Below are positions 28,024-37,111 of a stretch of 64,000 nucleotides of DNA, one piece after another. The DNA is taken from the NCBI RefSeq assembly GCF_015627105.1, contig NZ_VTDM01000017.1, positions 36,969 to 100,968 of the forward strand, written 5' to 3'. Both the position numbers and the translations under genes were made by a program. This DNA comes from Acinetobacter baretiae. GTDB taxonomy: Bacteria > Pseudomonadota > Gammaproteobacteria > Pseudomonadales > Moraxellaceae. The notes beneath the pieces are model-generated. The model saw nothing but the letters and a program-made list of their open reading frames with translations, was not told the origin of the DNA and ran no database searches. Every line of letters starts with the position of its first letter. Within the stretch, counting starts at the first letter, position 1.

Positions 28024-28689
28024 ATGTCATACCAGTTTGATTTTTCGAGTGTATTACCCTATAGCGGTATGATTGTTGAAGGTTTAGGACAAACATTGTT
28101 ACTGACGGTTGTCGGAACCGTGTTTGGCCTAGTACTAGGTATTTTTGCTGGGGCATGTCGAGCATGGAAAATACAACCTTTAAGTGCGATTTTTCGCGTG
28201 TATGTCGAATTAATTCGTAATACACCTTTTTTAGTTCAGTTGTTTTTTATATTTTTTGGTTTACCTGCCATTGGCGTGACCATGAATGCATGGACGGCAT
28301 CTATTTTAGCCATGATTATCAATTTAGGGGCTTATAGTGCGGAAATTGTTCGTGCAGGTATACAGGCAACAGCCAAAGGACAAATTGAAGCAGCTGAATC
28401 TTTGGCCATGACTCGATTTCAAATTTTACGTTATGTGGTTTTACCACCATCACTTGGACGAGTATGGCCTGCTTTATGTAGCCAAATTATTATTGTGATG
28501 TTGGGTTCATCGGTCTGTTCACAAATTTCAATGGAAGATCTGACATTTGCTGCGAATTTTATTCAATCACGAAATTTTAGAAGCTTCGAAATTTATATTG
28601 TGATTGCCATATTATATTTAATGTTATCTGTGATGATTCGTGCTTTGTTGTTGCGTTTGGGGCGTATCTGCTTTAAGGGGAGTGACTGA
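28024..28689 (+). CDS. Amino-acid ABC transporter permease 1
   Basis: This His/Glu/Gln/Arg/opine-type (HisM-like) permease of about 221 residues has five or so membrane helices. It has the EAA-like loop GQIEAAESLAMTRFQILRYVVLPPSLGRVWPA (split here around about residue 120-150), which docks on the ATPase. It lies 34 bp behind the binding protein and 2 bp before the second permease. A GTG one codon earlier is also possible. Confidence 0.88.
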   Translation: MSYQFDFSSVLPYSGMIVEGLGQTLLLTVVGTVFGLVLGIFAGACRAWKIQPLSAIFRVYVELIRNTPFLVQLFFIFFGLPAIGVTMNAWTASILAMIINLGAYSAEIVRAGIQATAKGQIEAAESLAMTRFQILRYVVLPPSLGRVWPALCSQIIIVMLGSSVCSQISMEDLTFAANFIQSRNFRSFEIYIVIAILYLMLSVMIRALLLRLGRICFKGSD

Positions 28690-28691
28690 CA

Positions 28692-29357
28692 ATGATGATG
28701 CAAGAATTTACGCTTTGGGACATTATTCATAACTTACTTAATGGTTTTGGTTGGTCACTTGTTTTATCGTTAATCGTTTTTGTATTGGGCGGAGTATGTG
28801 GTTTATTGATTCTTATGCTCAGAATCAGCAAAGATCCGATTTTACAAAAAATTGCCATTGTTTATATTGAATTTTTCCAAGGCACGCCTTTGTTAGTGCA
28901 ATTGTTCATGACTTTTTTTGGGCTTGCATTACTTGGGTTTGATACTTCTGCTTGGGTTGCTGCCTCTTTTTCTTTGACCGCGTATGCTGCTGCATACTTT
29001 GCAGAAATTTGGCGTGGTTGCGTACAATCTGTGCCTGTTGGTCAGTGGGAAGCGGGTAGTAGTTTAGCACTGACACGTTTTCAACAGTTTCGTTATGTGA
29101 TTTTACCGCAAGCTTTACGTATTGCAATTGCGCCTACGGTGGGTTTTTCGGTACAAATTGTGAAAGCAACGGCGGTCACGTCTATTATTGGTTTTACAGA
29201 ACTAACCAAAACAGGTTCCATTTTAGCCAACGCAACATTTGAACCATTTTTAGTCTTTGGTTTAGTGGCTGTGTGTTATTTTATTTTATGTTTCCCATTG
29301 TCAGCATTGGCATCTTATCTTGAGAAGAAACTTCATGTCACTACTTCACATACATAA
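28692..29357 (+). CDS. Amino-acid ABC transporter permease 2
   Basis: The 221-residue second permease has the family FFQGTPLLVQLF segment and EAA loop (QWEAGSSLALTRFQQF, RYVILPQALRIAIAP). It pairs with permease 1 to form a heterodimeric channel. Its 3' end overlaps the ATPase start by 23 bp, showing translational coupling. Three ATG codons in a row open the frame and any could be used. Confidence 0.88.
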   Translation: MMMQEFTLWDIIHNLLNGFGWSLVLSLIVFVLGGVCGLLILMLRISKDPILQKIAIVYIEFFQGTPLLVQLFMTFFGLALLGFDTSAWVAASFSLTAYAAAYFAEIWRGCVQSVPVGQWEAGSSLALTRFQQFRYVILPQALRIAIAPTVGFSVQIVKATAVTSIIGFTELTKTGSILANATFEPFLVFGLVAVCYFILCFPLSALASYLEKKLHVTTSHT

Positions 29358-30066
29358 TTTACATAAGCATTTTGGTGAAAACCATGTTTTAAAAGGCATT
29401 GATCTAGATGTAGAAGCAGGGTCGGTGGTGTCAATTATTGGTCGTAGTGGTTCAGGAAAAAGTACGTTATTACGCTCAATTAATGGCCTAGAAACCATTG
29501 ATCAAGGATACATTGAAGTAGATGGTACGGTTTTAGATGTTGATCGTACAGATTTGCGAGAGTTACGTTTAAAAGTCGGCATGATTTTTCAACAATTTAA
29601 CTTGTTTCCACATTTAAGTGTGGTTCAAAATGTCATGCTTGCTGTGCAAGTAGTTAAAAAAATCGATAAAGCAAAAACCCATGCATTGGCATTAGATATG
29701 CTCGATAAGGTGGGTTTAAAAGCCAAAGCAGATGCTATGCCCAATCAGTTATCTGGCGGTCAACAACAACGTGTTGCGATTGCTAGAGCATTGGCTATGT
29801 CGCCCAAAATTTTACTCTGTGATGAAATTACATCGGCACTTGACCCTGAACTTGTAAATGAAGTATTGGCGGTTGTCCGTGATTTAGCACATGAAGGAAT
29901 GACACTGATTATGGTGACGCATGAAATGCGTTTTGCTAGAGATGTGGGGGATTATTTACTGTTTATGCATGAAGGTAAAGTACACGAGTATGGCCCAGCG
30001 AAAACATTATTTGCCGAACCAAAAACCGAGGAACTGCAATCGTTTATTCGTATGACGCAAGGTTGA
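29335..30066 (+). CDS. Amino-acid ABC transporter ATP-binding protein (GlnQ-like)
   Basis: The 243-residue ATPase has Walker A GRSGSGKST, the Q-loop MIFQQFNLFPH, the signature LSGGQQQRVAIARALA and Walker B ILLCDEITSALDPE. It powers the two permeases. I start at the ATG at 29335 (AGAAG upstream) rather than the in-frame TTG at 29320. No clear terminator follows. The next operon, urt, starts with its own sigma-54 site 224 bp on. Confidence 0.92.
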   Translation: MSLLHIHNLHKHFGENHVLKGIDLDVEAGSVVSIIGRSGSGKSTLLRSINGLETIDQGYIEVDGTVLDVDRTDLRELRLKVGMIFQQFNLFPHLSVVQNVMLAVQVVKKIDKAKTHALALDMLDKVGLKAKADAMPNQLSGGQQQRVAIARALAMSPKILLCDEITSALDPELVNEVLAVVRDLAHEGMTLIMVTHEMRFARDVGDYLLFMHEGKVHEYGPAKTLFAEPKTEELQSFIRMTQG

Positions 30067-30106
30067 TCGATTCCATACAGCATTGATGTTGTATGGAGGA
30101 TAATAC

Positions 30107-30163
30107 ATGGTTGAGTCGCGACCATTGATAGATACACTACAGTTTTTAATGAAGAATAAATAG
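30107..30163 (+). CDS. Possible 18-codon small ORF upstream of urtA
   Basis: MVESRPLIDTLQFLMKNK is preceded by GGAGG seven bases upstream, an unusually good ribosome binding site for this window. It lies 40 bp behind the ATPase gene. It could be a micropeptide, the leftover start of a lost fifth gene of the ABC operon, or chance. Translation is unproven. Confidence 0.3.
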   Translation: MVESRPLIDTLQFLMKNK

Positions 30164-30188
30164 TGAATGTGCGTTAAATACCGCTCTG

Positions 30189-30226
30189 TTTACCTATGGC
30201 AATCAAAGTTCATTGCTATAGGTAAA
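30189..30226. repeat. 15-bp inverted repeat upstream of urtA
   Basis: TTTACCTATGGCAAT (30189-30203) and ATTGCTATAGGTAAA (30212-30226) are complementary except for one G.T pair, around an 8-base loop. Its centre is about 108 bp before the predicted urtA start site. No T-tract follows. It may be an activator site or an RNA hairpin ending the previous operon. Confidence 0.55.
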
Positions 30227-30289
30227 TGATCATAAAAATCACAACACATACCATGTCATTTTAAGACTTAAGTCTATAATAAAAATGAT

Positions 30290-30305
30290 TGGCACATAAC
30301 TTGCT
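30290..30305 (+). promoter_or_regulatory. Sigma-54 promoter of urtA
   Basis: TGGCAC-ATAAC-TTGCT is a perfect match to the sigma-54 core consensus, with GG at 30291 and GC at 30303, 12 bases apart. The expected start site is near 30316, 36 bp before the urtA ATG. It implies control by an NtrC-type activator under nitrogen limitation. Confidence 0.85.
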
Positions 30306-30351
30306 CCCTTTGGCGTATAGAACGACCACATAAAGAGATTGGAGTAGTAAC

Positions 30352-31650
30352 ATGCGCCTAACGCACCATATTTTATCTAAAAGCTTATTTGCAGCAACAA
30401 TTCTTGGGGGTATGGTATTAACGGGCTGTTCAAAACCTGCTGAAACACCTGTAGAAACCAAGCCCACACCTGCATCAGAAACAAAAACAACAGCACCAAG
30501 TGGCGATACCATTAAAGTGGGTATTTTGCACTCACTTTCGGGAACGATGGCAATTTCAGAAACGTCTTTAAAAGACACGGCCTTGATGGCGATCAATGAA
30601 ATTAATGCCAAAGGTGGTGTGCTGGGTAAAAAATTAGAGCCTGTGGTGGTAGATCCTGCATCGAACTGGCCGTTATTTGCCGAAAAAACACGTCAATTAA
30701 TTACACAAGATAAAGTGGCTGTGATTTTTGGTTGTTGGACATCGGTATCTCGTAAGTCTGTATTACCTGTGGTTGAAGAGTTAAATGGCTTGCTATTTTA
30801 CCCTGTACAGTATGAAGGCCAAGAACAATCAAAAAATATTTTCTATACGGGCGCTGCACCTAACCAACAAGCGATTCCTGCGGTGGAATACCTCATGAGT
30901 GATGAGGGTGGTAAAGCCGAGCGCTTTGTTTTATTGGGCACAGATTATGTGTATCCACGTACCACCAATAAAATTTTACGTGCCTTTTTAAAGTCTAAAG
31001 GGGTGGCTGATGCAGACATCATGGAAGAATACACACCATTTGGTCATAGCAACTATCAAACCATTGTAGGAAATATTAAGAAATTCTCAGCAGGTAAAAA
31101 GACAGCAGTCATTTCAACCATTAATGGCGATTCAAATGTACCGTTCTACCGTGAGTTGGGCAATCAAGGGATTAAAGCATCAGATCTTCCTGTAATGGCT
31201 TTTTCAGTCGGTGAAGAGGAATTACGTGGTATAGATACAAAACCATTGGTCGGTCATTTGGCCTCTTGGAACTATTTCATGTCGGTAAAAAACCCTGTAA
31301 ATACCGACTTTATTGGCAAAATGAAGCAATATGCTGTGCAGTATAAATTGCCAAATGCCGATAAATTAGTCACGAACGACCCAATGGAAGCCACTTATGT
31401 AGGCATTAACATGTGGAAGCAAGCGGTTGAAAAAGCAGGTACGACCGATGTAGATAAAGTTCGTGATGCTATGGCAGGTCAAACCTTTAATGCGCCATCT
31501 GGTTACACTTTAAAAATGGACGAAAAAAATCATCACCTTTATAAACCTGTGATGATTGGTCAAATTCGTGCCGATGGACAATTTGATGTTGTCTATAAAT
31601 CACCAACCACCATCGAAGCACAGCCATGGAGTACTTATATTCCTAAGTAA
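30352..31650 (+). CDS. urtA: Urea ABC transporter, substrate-binding lipoprotein
   Basis: The 432-residue protein is a branched-chain-amino-acid-type (family 5) binding protein of the UrtA group. A lipobox LTGC places the modified cysteine at about residue 26, followed by a Pro/Thr-rich linker. The mature part contains IKVGILHSLSGTMAISE, VIFGCWTSVSRKSVLPV and LFYPVQYEGQEQS, all typical of UrtA. AGATTGGAG precedes the ATG. It delivers urea to UrtBC. No urease genes are in the window. Confidence 0.93.
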   Translation: MRLTHHILSKSLFAATILGGMVLTGCSKPAETPVETKPTPASETKTTAPSGDTIKVGILHSLSGTMAISETSLKDTALMAINEINAKGGVLGKKLEPVVVDPASNWPLFAEKTRQLITQDKVAVIFGCWTSVSRKSVLPVVEELNGLLFYPVQYEGQEQSKNIFYTGAAPNQQAIPAVEYLMSDEGGKAERFVLLGTDYVYPRTTNKILRAFLKSKGVADADIMEEYTPFGHSNYQTIVGNIKKFSAGKKTAVISTINGDSNVPFYRELGNQGIKASDLPVMAFSVGEEELRGIDTKPLVGHLASWNYFMSVKNPVNTDFIGKMKQYAVQYKLPNADKLVTNDPMEATYVGINMWKQAVEKAGTTDVDKVRDAMAGQTFNAPSGYTLKMDEKNHHLYKPVMIGQIRADGQFDVVYKSPTTIEAQPWSTYIPK

Positions 31651-31659
31651 GCCACTCTA

Positions 31660-31693
31660 AAAAGCCCATTATGCTGCGTGTAATGGGCTTTTG
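31660..31693 (+). terminator. Attenuator hairpin between urtA and urtB
   Basis: AAAAGCCCATTA (31660-31671) pairs perfectly with TAATGGGCTTTT (31681-31692) around a 9-base loop. The stem ends in a T-run, so it looks like an intrinsic terminator inside the operon. Such partial terminators let the binding protein be made in excess of the membrane parts. Confidence 0.75.
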
Positions 31694-31733
31694 TATGGCT
31701 ATTTTTATTTTCTATAAAATAGGAGAGTCGCTG

Positions 31734-33374
31734 ATGTTGGTGAAAACGCGTATCGCAACCATTTTACTCCTCGTCGCACAGTGGTGTTGTATTCAATCTA
31801 TTTATGCTGAATCGACCACAAATACAACAGCAATGGCATCTGAGCAACAAGTCACTTCTGATGATGCGATTCAAAAATTTGTGAAAGCAAATTTTTCGGA
31901 ACGCCGTAATATGCTCAATCAATGGCCAGCAAGTGTAGAACAACTTGAACAACTTGCAGATTTTTTGGAAAAAGAACAATTATATGTAGATAGTGCAGGG
32001 CATACCTACATTATGAAATCTGCTGATGATGTGGTTCGCTATCCGCAAGATCAGCAAGTGAAACCGACACCGACCGATTTAAACCAAGTGACTTTGGTGA
32101 ACACACTACAAAAAGCATTAAGTTTTGGTTTAGCTAAAGCAAAGCTTAAGTCAGACAGCCCTTCACAACGTTTAAAAGCCATTGATATTTTAGAGTCCAA
32201 CGTGAGTGAACTTGACCCTAACATGGTCAGTCAATTATATGCACATGAGTCGAGTGATCAGGTTAAGCAGCGCTTATTGCTTCTCAAAGCTCGAATGGAT
32301 TTATCGAGTACCGATGTAAAAACTAAAATACACGCTGCTGAAACACTCAAAGCATCTAATCGGCCTGATGTATTGGCAGATGTGGAGCAACAGTTAAGCC
32401 AAACAGCATTAGATCCACAATTAAAACAAGCCCTTGAACAAGCCAAAAAAGATATTTCATGGCGTTTAAAAATGAGCGAGTGGAGTAGTTATATATTTTC
32501 GGGGTTCAGTACAGCCAGTATTTTACTACTTGCAGCATTAGGGCTTGCCATTACCTATGGTTTGCTCGGTGTGATTAATATGGCGCATGGTGAACTGATC
32601 ATGATTGGTGCATATACCACTTATGTGGTGCAAGGCGTATTTAAAACTTATTTATCACATTATATGGATTGGTACTTAATTGCTGCTATTCCTGCTGCAT
32701 TTTTAGTCAGTGCGCTTATTGGTATGCTCATTGAACGTACGGTGATTCGTCCTTTATATGGTCGTCAGCTTGAAACACTCTTGGCTACTTTTGGGGTGAG
32801 CCTAATTTTAATGCAATTAGTGCGTATGATTTTTGGTGCACAAAACGTAGAAATTTCCAATATTTCTTGGTTATCGGGTGGTTGGTCAATTACACCATCA
32901 CTGATTTTGCCGTACAACCGAATTGCGATTATTGGTTTTACCGTGGCAATTTTAATGCTTTTACTATATGTGTTGAATAAAACCCGTTTTGGTTTGTTTA
33001 TTCGTGCAGTCACACAAAATCGTCAAATGGCTCGTGCAGTGGGTATTCGATCTGCTCGTATAGACATGATGGCCTTTGGTTTAGGGTCAGGTTTAGCAGG
33101 TCTTGCAGGTTGTGCTTTGGCGCAAGTGGGTAATGTTGGCCCTGATTTGGGGCAAAATTATATTATTGATGCCTTTTTAGTGGTCGTTGTTGGGGGTGTA
33201 GGGCAAGTGTGGGGTGCAGTATTGGCGGCGCTTGGTCTTGGTGTGAGTGGTACAGTGCTCGAAATTGGCCTTGGTGCGGTATTGGCCAAAATTATTTTAT
33301 TGGTGCTTGTTGTGTTGTTTATTCAAAAACGTCCGCAAGGTTTATTTGCAATTAAAGGCCGCTTTGTGGAGTAA
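31734..33374 (+). CDS. urtB: Urea ABC transporter permease UrtB
   Basis: This 546-residue protein has a signal-peptide-like start, a long periplasmic helical domain (about 25-255, tetratricopeptide/HEAT-like in look) and then the LivH-type permease domain (about 265-540) with ALGLAITYGLLGVINMAHGELIMIGAY. The long N-terminal domain is normal for proteobacterial UrtB. AGGAGA lies before the ATG at 31734; an earlier in-frame codon at 31671 falls inside the attenuator hairpin and is rejected. Confidence 0.92.
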   Translation: MLVKTRIATILLLVAQWCCIQSIYAESTTNTTAMASEQQVTSDDAIQKFVKANFSERRNMLNQWPASVEQLEQLADFLEKEQLYVDSAGHTYIMKSADDVVRYPQDQQVKPTPTDLNQVTLVNTLQKALSFGLAKAKLKSDSPSQRLKAIDILESNVSELDPNMVSQLYAHESSDQVKQRLLLLKARMDLSSTDVKTKIHAAETLKASNRPDVLADVEQQLSQTALDPQLKQALEQAKKDISWRLKMSEWSSYIFSGFSTASILLLAALGLAITYGLLGVINMAHGELIMIGAYTTYVVQGVFKTYLSHYMDWYLIAAIPAAFLVSALIGMLIERTVIRPLYGRQLETLLATFGVSLILMQLVRMIFGAQNVEISNISWLSGGWSITPSLILPYNRIAIIGFTVAILMLLLYVLNKTRFGLFIRAVTQNRQMARAVGIRSARIDMMAFGLGSGLAGLAGCALAQVGNVGPDLGQNYIIDAFLVVVVGGVGQVWGAVLAALGLGVSGTVLEIGLGAVLAKIILLVLVVLFIQKRPQGLFAIKGRFVE

Positions 33375-33377
33375 TTT

Positions 33378-34448
33378 ATGAAAATACAAGCATTACTTTC
33401 AGATCGACCAATGAGTGCAGTACTCATTGCTTTGTGCTTTGCCGTATTACTGCTGTTACCGTGGTTGCATCTATTGTCACCCACATCAAGTTTGTACTTG
33501 TCGGCATATTGGGTCACTTTACTGGGAAAAATAATGTGTTTGGCCTTAGTGGCCTTAGCCCTCGATTTAGTATGGGGGTATGCTGGCATACTCAGTTTAG
33601 GGCATGGTCTGTACTTTGCCTTAGGTGGTTATGCCTTTGGTATGTACCTTATGCGTCAGTCATCTGGCGATCAATTACCTGACTTTATGCGTTTTTTGAG
33701 TTGGACAGAGCTACCTTGGTATTGGATAGGCACAAATCACTTTGTATGGGCGTTGTTTTTGGTGGTGGCAGTGCCTGGTCTTGTGGCACTGATTTTTGGA
33801 TTTTTTGCCTTTCGCTCAAAAATTAAAGGTGTGTATTTTTCAATTATTACTCAAGCCATGACCTTTGCTGCCGCTTTATTATTTTTTCGTAATGAAACAG
33901 GTTTTGGTGGTAACAACGGTTTTACAGGGTTTAAAACCATTTTAGGATTTGATATTACATCTGCACCCATGCGTGCAATGTTATGTTCACTCACAGCATT
34001 GGTATTGTTACTGTGTTTTATGGGTTTGCGTAGCCTCATGAATCGACCTTATGGTCGTGTATTAGGTGCTATTCGTGACAGTGAAAATCGGTTGCAATAT
34101 TTAGGTTATCGCACCTTATGGTACAAGTTATCTGCTTGGATTTTATCGGCCATGATTGCAGGAATTGCAGGGGCATTGTATGTCCCACAAGTGGGCATTA
34201 TTAATCCGAGTGAAATGAACCCTGTAAACTCAATCGAGATTGCAGTATGGGTGGCATCGGGTGGTCGAGGCACACTTATCGGCCCCATTTTAGGTGCAGG
34301 GATTATTAATGGTATGAAAACCTATTTTACAGTGGCATATCCTGAAGCATGGCTACTGATTTTAGGGGCATTGTTTATTGTGGTGACCATATTCTTGCCT
34401 AAAGGGATTATTGGTTTATTTGAGCGTTTTAAAAAGGGAGACCGCTAA
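33378..34448 (+). CDS. urtC: Urea ABC transporter permease UrtC
   Basis: The 356-residue LivM-type permease has LDLVWGYAGILSLGHGLYFALGGYAFGMYLMRQ and FLPKGIIGL near the end. It forms the channel with UrtB. It starts 3 bp after the urtB stop and its stop codon shares one base with the urtD ATG (TAATG). Confidence 0.92.
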   Translation: MKIQALLSDRPMSAVLIALCFAVLLLLPWLHLLSPTSSLYLSAYWVTLLGKIMCLALVALALDLVWGYAGILSLGHGLYFALGGYAFGMYLMRQSSGDQLPDFMRFLSWTELPWYWIGTNHFVWALFLVVAVPGLVALIFGFFAFRSKIKGVYFSIITQAMTFAAALLFFRNETGFGGNNGFTGFKTILGFDITSAPMRAMLCSLTALVLLLCFMGLRSLMNRPYGRVLGAIRDSENRLQYLGYRTLWYKLSAWILSAMIAGIAGALYVPQVGIINPSEMNPVNSIEIAVWVASGGRGTLIGPILGAGIINGMKTYFTVAYPEAWLLILGALFIVVTIFLPKGIIGLFERFKKGDR

Positions 34449-35272
34449 TGTCAACAATAGAAAAAGACATTGAACATGGTGGTCAAGTCGGTGAACAGTA
34501 TGCTCGACTCAAACAAGCTGGGCCTGATTTTACTCATGGCGTAGCGTTATATTTAGAAAATGTGAGTGTTTGGTTTGATTCTTTTCGTGCTTTAAATGAT
34601 TTGTCGCTATACATTCAAGAGGGCGAGTTGCGCTGTATTATTGGCCCAAATGGTGCGGGTAAAACTACACTCATGGACGTAATTACAGGAAAAACACGCC
34701 CCACAGAAGGCAGTGCTTTTTTTGGGCAAAATTATAATTTAGCCAAAATGAGTACAGAGCAAATTGCAGAGTCTGGCATTGGGCGTAAGTTTCAAAAGCC
34801 AACCGTATTTGAAAATTTTACGGTGATGGAAAATTTACTGTTAGCAGCACCTAAAGATAAACGAGTGAAAAAAAGTTTATTTCGTAAACTCAGTGCAGAT
34901 GCGCAACTGGCCTTAGATGAGTCGTTACAGCAAATCCGCTTACAAGAGTTTATTCACAAGCCTGCTGGTTTATTGTCACATGGTCAAAAGCAGTGGCTGG
35001 AAATTGGTATGTTGCTGATGCAACGCCCAAAATTGATTTTACTCGATGAACCTGTCGCAGGTATGACCGATGCCGAAACAGAGCGTACAGCCGAATTGTG
35101 TTTGGAGCTGAAAAAAAATCATACCTTGGTGGTGGTCGAACATGATATGAGCTTTATTGACACCATCAGTGAAAAGGTGACTGTGCTTGCACAAGGGGCA
35201 ATCCTTGCCGAAGGTACACTTGCCGAAGTTCAAGCCAATGAAGATGTCATTGAAAAGTATTTAGGGCGTTAG
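34448..35272 (+). CDS. urtD: Urea ABC transporter ATPase UrtD
   Basis: The 274-residue ABC ATPase of the LivG type has Walker A GPNGAGKTT, the signature-region LLSHGQKQWLEIGMLL (the Q-containing variant seen in UrtD) and Walker B LILLDEPVAGMTD. The first 35 residues precede the ATPase core, as in other UrtD proteins. Confidence 0.93.
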   Translation: MSTIEKDIEHGGQVGEQYARLKQAGPDFTHGVALYLENVSVWFDSFRALNDLSLYIQEGELRCIIGPNGAGKTTLMDVITGKTRPTEGSAFFGQNYNLAKMSTEQIAESGIGRKFQKPTVFENFTVMENLLLAAPKDKRVKKSLFRKLSADAQLALDESLQQIRLQEFIHKPAGLLSHGQKQWLEIGMLLMQRPKLILLDEPVAGMTDAETERTAELCLELKKNHTLVVVEHDMSFIDTISEKVTVLAQGAILAEGTLAEVQANEDVIEKYLGR

Positions 35273-35280
35273 GAGCGAGC

Positions 35281-35979
35281 ATGTTAGAAGTAAAACAGAT
35301 TAATCAATTTTATGGTGGTAGCCATATTTTACGAGATGTGTCTTTTACCGCACCTATGGGGGCATGTTCTGTAGTTTTAGGGCGTAATGGCGTAGGTAAA
35401 ACCACTTTTTTGAAATGTTTAATGGGTATTTTGCCAATTAAGTCAGGTGAAATTTTACTCAATGGCAAAGATATTTCTAAAATGAGTCCAGAACAACGTG
35501 TGCGAGCAGGATTAGCATATGTACCACAGGGACGTGATATTTTTTCAACACTGACGGTAGAAGAAAACATTTTAATTGGCATGGCGAAGTTTTCAGGCGC
35601 AAAAACTAAAAAAGTACCGAGCCATTTATATGAAATTTTTCCTGTTTTAGATGAAATGAAACATCGCCGTGGGGGGGATTTATCGGGTGGGCAACAGCAA
35701 CAACTTGCCATTGCACGTGCATTGGCTTCTGAACCGAGTGTGCTCATTTTAGATGAACCCACTGAGGGAATTCAGCCTTCAATTATTAAAGACATTGGCC
35801 GTGTCATTCGTAAACTTGCAGATCAAGGAGATATGTCGATTGTATTGGTTGAGCAATTTTATGATTTCGCTGAAGAAATTGCAGATTACTACACAGTCAT
35901 GTCACGTGGGCAAGTGGTGGCAGAAGGCATTGGTGCAGATATGCCTGCACAAGGCATTAAAGATTTAGTCGCAATTTAA
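35281..35979 (+). CDS. urtE: Urea ABC transporter ATPase UrtE
   Basis: The 232-residue ABC ATPase of the LivF type has Walker A GRNGVGKTT, signature LSGGQQQQLAIARALA and Walker B VLILDEPTEGIQPS. It works as a heterodimer with UrtD. GGAGCGAGC precedes the ATG. Last gene of the operon, followed by a strong hairpin. Confidence 0.93.
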   Translation: MLEVKQINQFYGGSHILRDVSFTAPMGACSVVLGRNGVGKTTFLKCLMGILPIKSGEILLNGKDISKMSPEQRVRAGLAYVPQGRDIFSTLTVEENILIGMAKFSGAKTKKVPSHLYEIFPVLDEMKHRRGGDLSGGQQQQLAIARALASEPSVLILDEPTEGIQPSIIKDIGRVIRKLADQGDMSIVLVEQFYDFAEEIADYYTVMSRGQVVAEGIGADMPAQGIKDLVAI

Positions 35980-36013
35980 CCTAAATGTATGGAAAATCCC
36001 CCATACATTTAGG
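35980..36013 (+). terminator. Hairpin after urtE
   Basis: CCTAAATGTATGG and CCATACATTTAGG form a perfect 13-bp stem with an 8-base loop, starting directly at the urtE stop codon. The T-tract is poor, but the position and stem strength fit an operon-end terminator. Confidence 0.6.
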
Positions 36014-36043
36014 CTTAAAGCGATGCTTACTGTTTTGCCTTTA

Positions 36044-36145
36044 TAGTGAAGCCGTTGAAAAATACATACATGTAAAAAGCAACAGAATACATATAGGTCA
36101 GCCTTTAATATTTTTGTTTGTATAAACAATGAGAGGGTTTCACTA
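36044..36145. repeat. MITE-like intergenic repeat, copy A
   Basis: This ~102-bp element has terminal inverted repeats TAGTGAAGCC (36044-36053) and GGTTTCACTA (36136-36145). Its interior is roughly three-quarters identical, by eye, to copy B at 44395-44494. No target-site duplication is visible. It holds no ORF. Confidence 0.6.
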
Positions 36146-36222
36146 GATGAGGCAAATATTCAATTTTTAGTTGTATGGTGAGATTGTATGCGTATTAAAA
36201 TATAGAGGTGATGATCTCTCTT

Positions 36223-36933
36223 TTAAATGTATTTGAGCAATAACATTCGCTTCATTTCTAAAAAATGTGCCTCACTAAAATCTTCAATTTTTTCCCAATC
36301 TAAAGCTGTCTTTTCAGCAATGTCATCTGTAAGTATGTTGAGAGGTTGTTGAGTTGCATATGCGGTCGACAAAATTTGGCATGCACGTTCTATGGTGTAC
36401 ATATCGTCAAATGCAACACCAATCGAATGTGAACCAATAAGTACGCCATGATTGCCCATCATCAGACGTTTTTTATCTTTGAGTAATAATGCCAAACGTT
36501 GCCCTTCTGCTTTGGAGTCGGCCATGCCACCATAGTGTTCATCGTATGCTACTCGATTAAAATAACGTGCTGTATTTTGATCTATAGGCAAAATTTTTGG
36601 ATTTTTTAAGCATGCAATGGCTGTGGCATATATGGGGTGTAAATGTAAAACGACTCGAATATCTGGTCGTAATTGATGAATTTGGCCATGTACCGCGAGT
36701 GCGGTTGGATCAATCAGTTCGTCATTCAAACAATGTTCATCATCTACATCAACTAAAATTAAATCATTGGGTTGAATACTTGCAAAGTGCTTCCATTTGG
36801 GATTAATAAGAAATTTTTTACCGTCCTCTGAAACAGCTGCACTGAAGTGATTTGCAACCGCTTCATGCATATTTAATGTTGCAAATAATTGAAAACAAGC
36901 GGCTAAATCAATTCGTATTTGCTGTTCATCCAT
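36223..36933 (-). CDS. Class II aldolase/adducin-family protein
   Basis: The 236-residue protein has the class II aldolase fold: NHFSAAVSEDG, HGQIHQLRPDIRVVLHLHPIYATAIA (zinc ligands in HLHP) and LMMGNHGVLIGS. The family includes sugar-phosphate aldolases, decarboxylases and methylthioribulose-phosphate dehydratase-like enzymes, so the substrate is open. It is divergent from the amino-acid-binding lipoprotein gene, which may hint at a shared pathway. Confidence 0.75.
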   Translation of the reverse strand: MDEQQIRIDLAACFQLFATLNMHEAVANHFSAAVSEDGKKFLINPKWKHFASIQPNDLILVDVDDEHCLNDELIDPTALAVHGQIHQLRPDIRVVLHLHPIYATAIACLKNPKILPIDQNTARYFNRVAYDEHYGGMADSKAEGQRLALLLKDKKRLMMGNHGVLIGSHSIGVAFDDMYTIERACQILSTAYATQQPLNILTDDIAEKTALDWEKIEDFSEAHFLEMKRMLLLKYI

Positions 36934-37072
36934 TGTGAATTATTCCATGTCGTGTTTTTTATTATTTTAGGTGCTTTTGTATAAAAGTTTGCATCGGATT
37001 TTTAATAACCCTACATAAGAATTTCAAAATTACTTTTTCAGATGAGATTCCGTATAACTTGATGTCGTCAGC

Positions 37073-37089
37073 ATGGTATTTCATACCAT
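37073..37089. repeat. 17-bp palindrome before the binding-lipoprotein gene
   Basis: ATGGTAT-TTC-ATACCAT is a perfect 7-3-7 inverted repeat 22 bp upstream of the ATG at 37112. It is a candidate operator or leader hairpin. No regulator gene is adjacent. Confidence 0.4.
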
Positions 37090-37111
37090 CATACCTGTTT
37101 GGAGCATCTTT

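Noticed and set aside
30164..30290. NtrC consensus site (GCAC-N7-GTGC) upstream of urtA
   Set aside because: No good match was found. The inverted repeat there has a different sequence, so an NtrC site is not claimed.
35310..35762. 150-codon open frame on the minus strand
   Set aside because: It lies fully inside urtE, whose ATPase motifs are clear on the plus strand. The antisense product is Pro/Cys-rich and without recognisable motifs.
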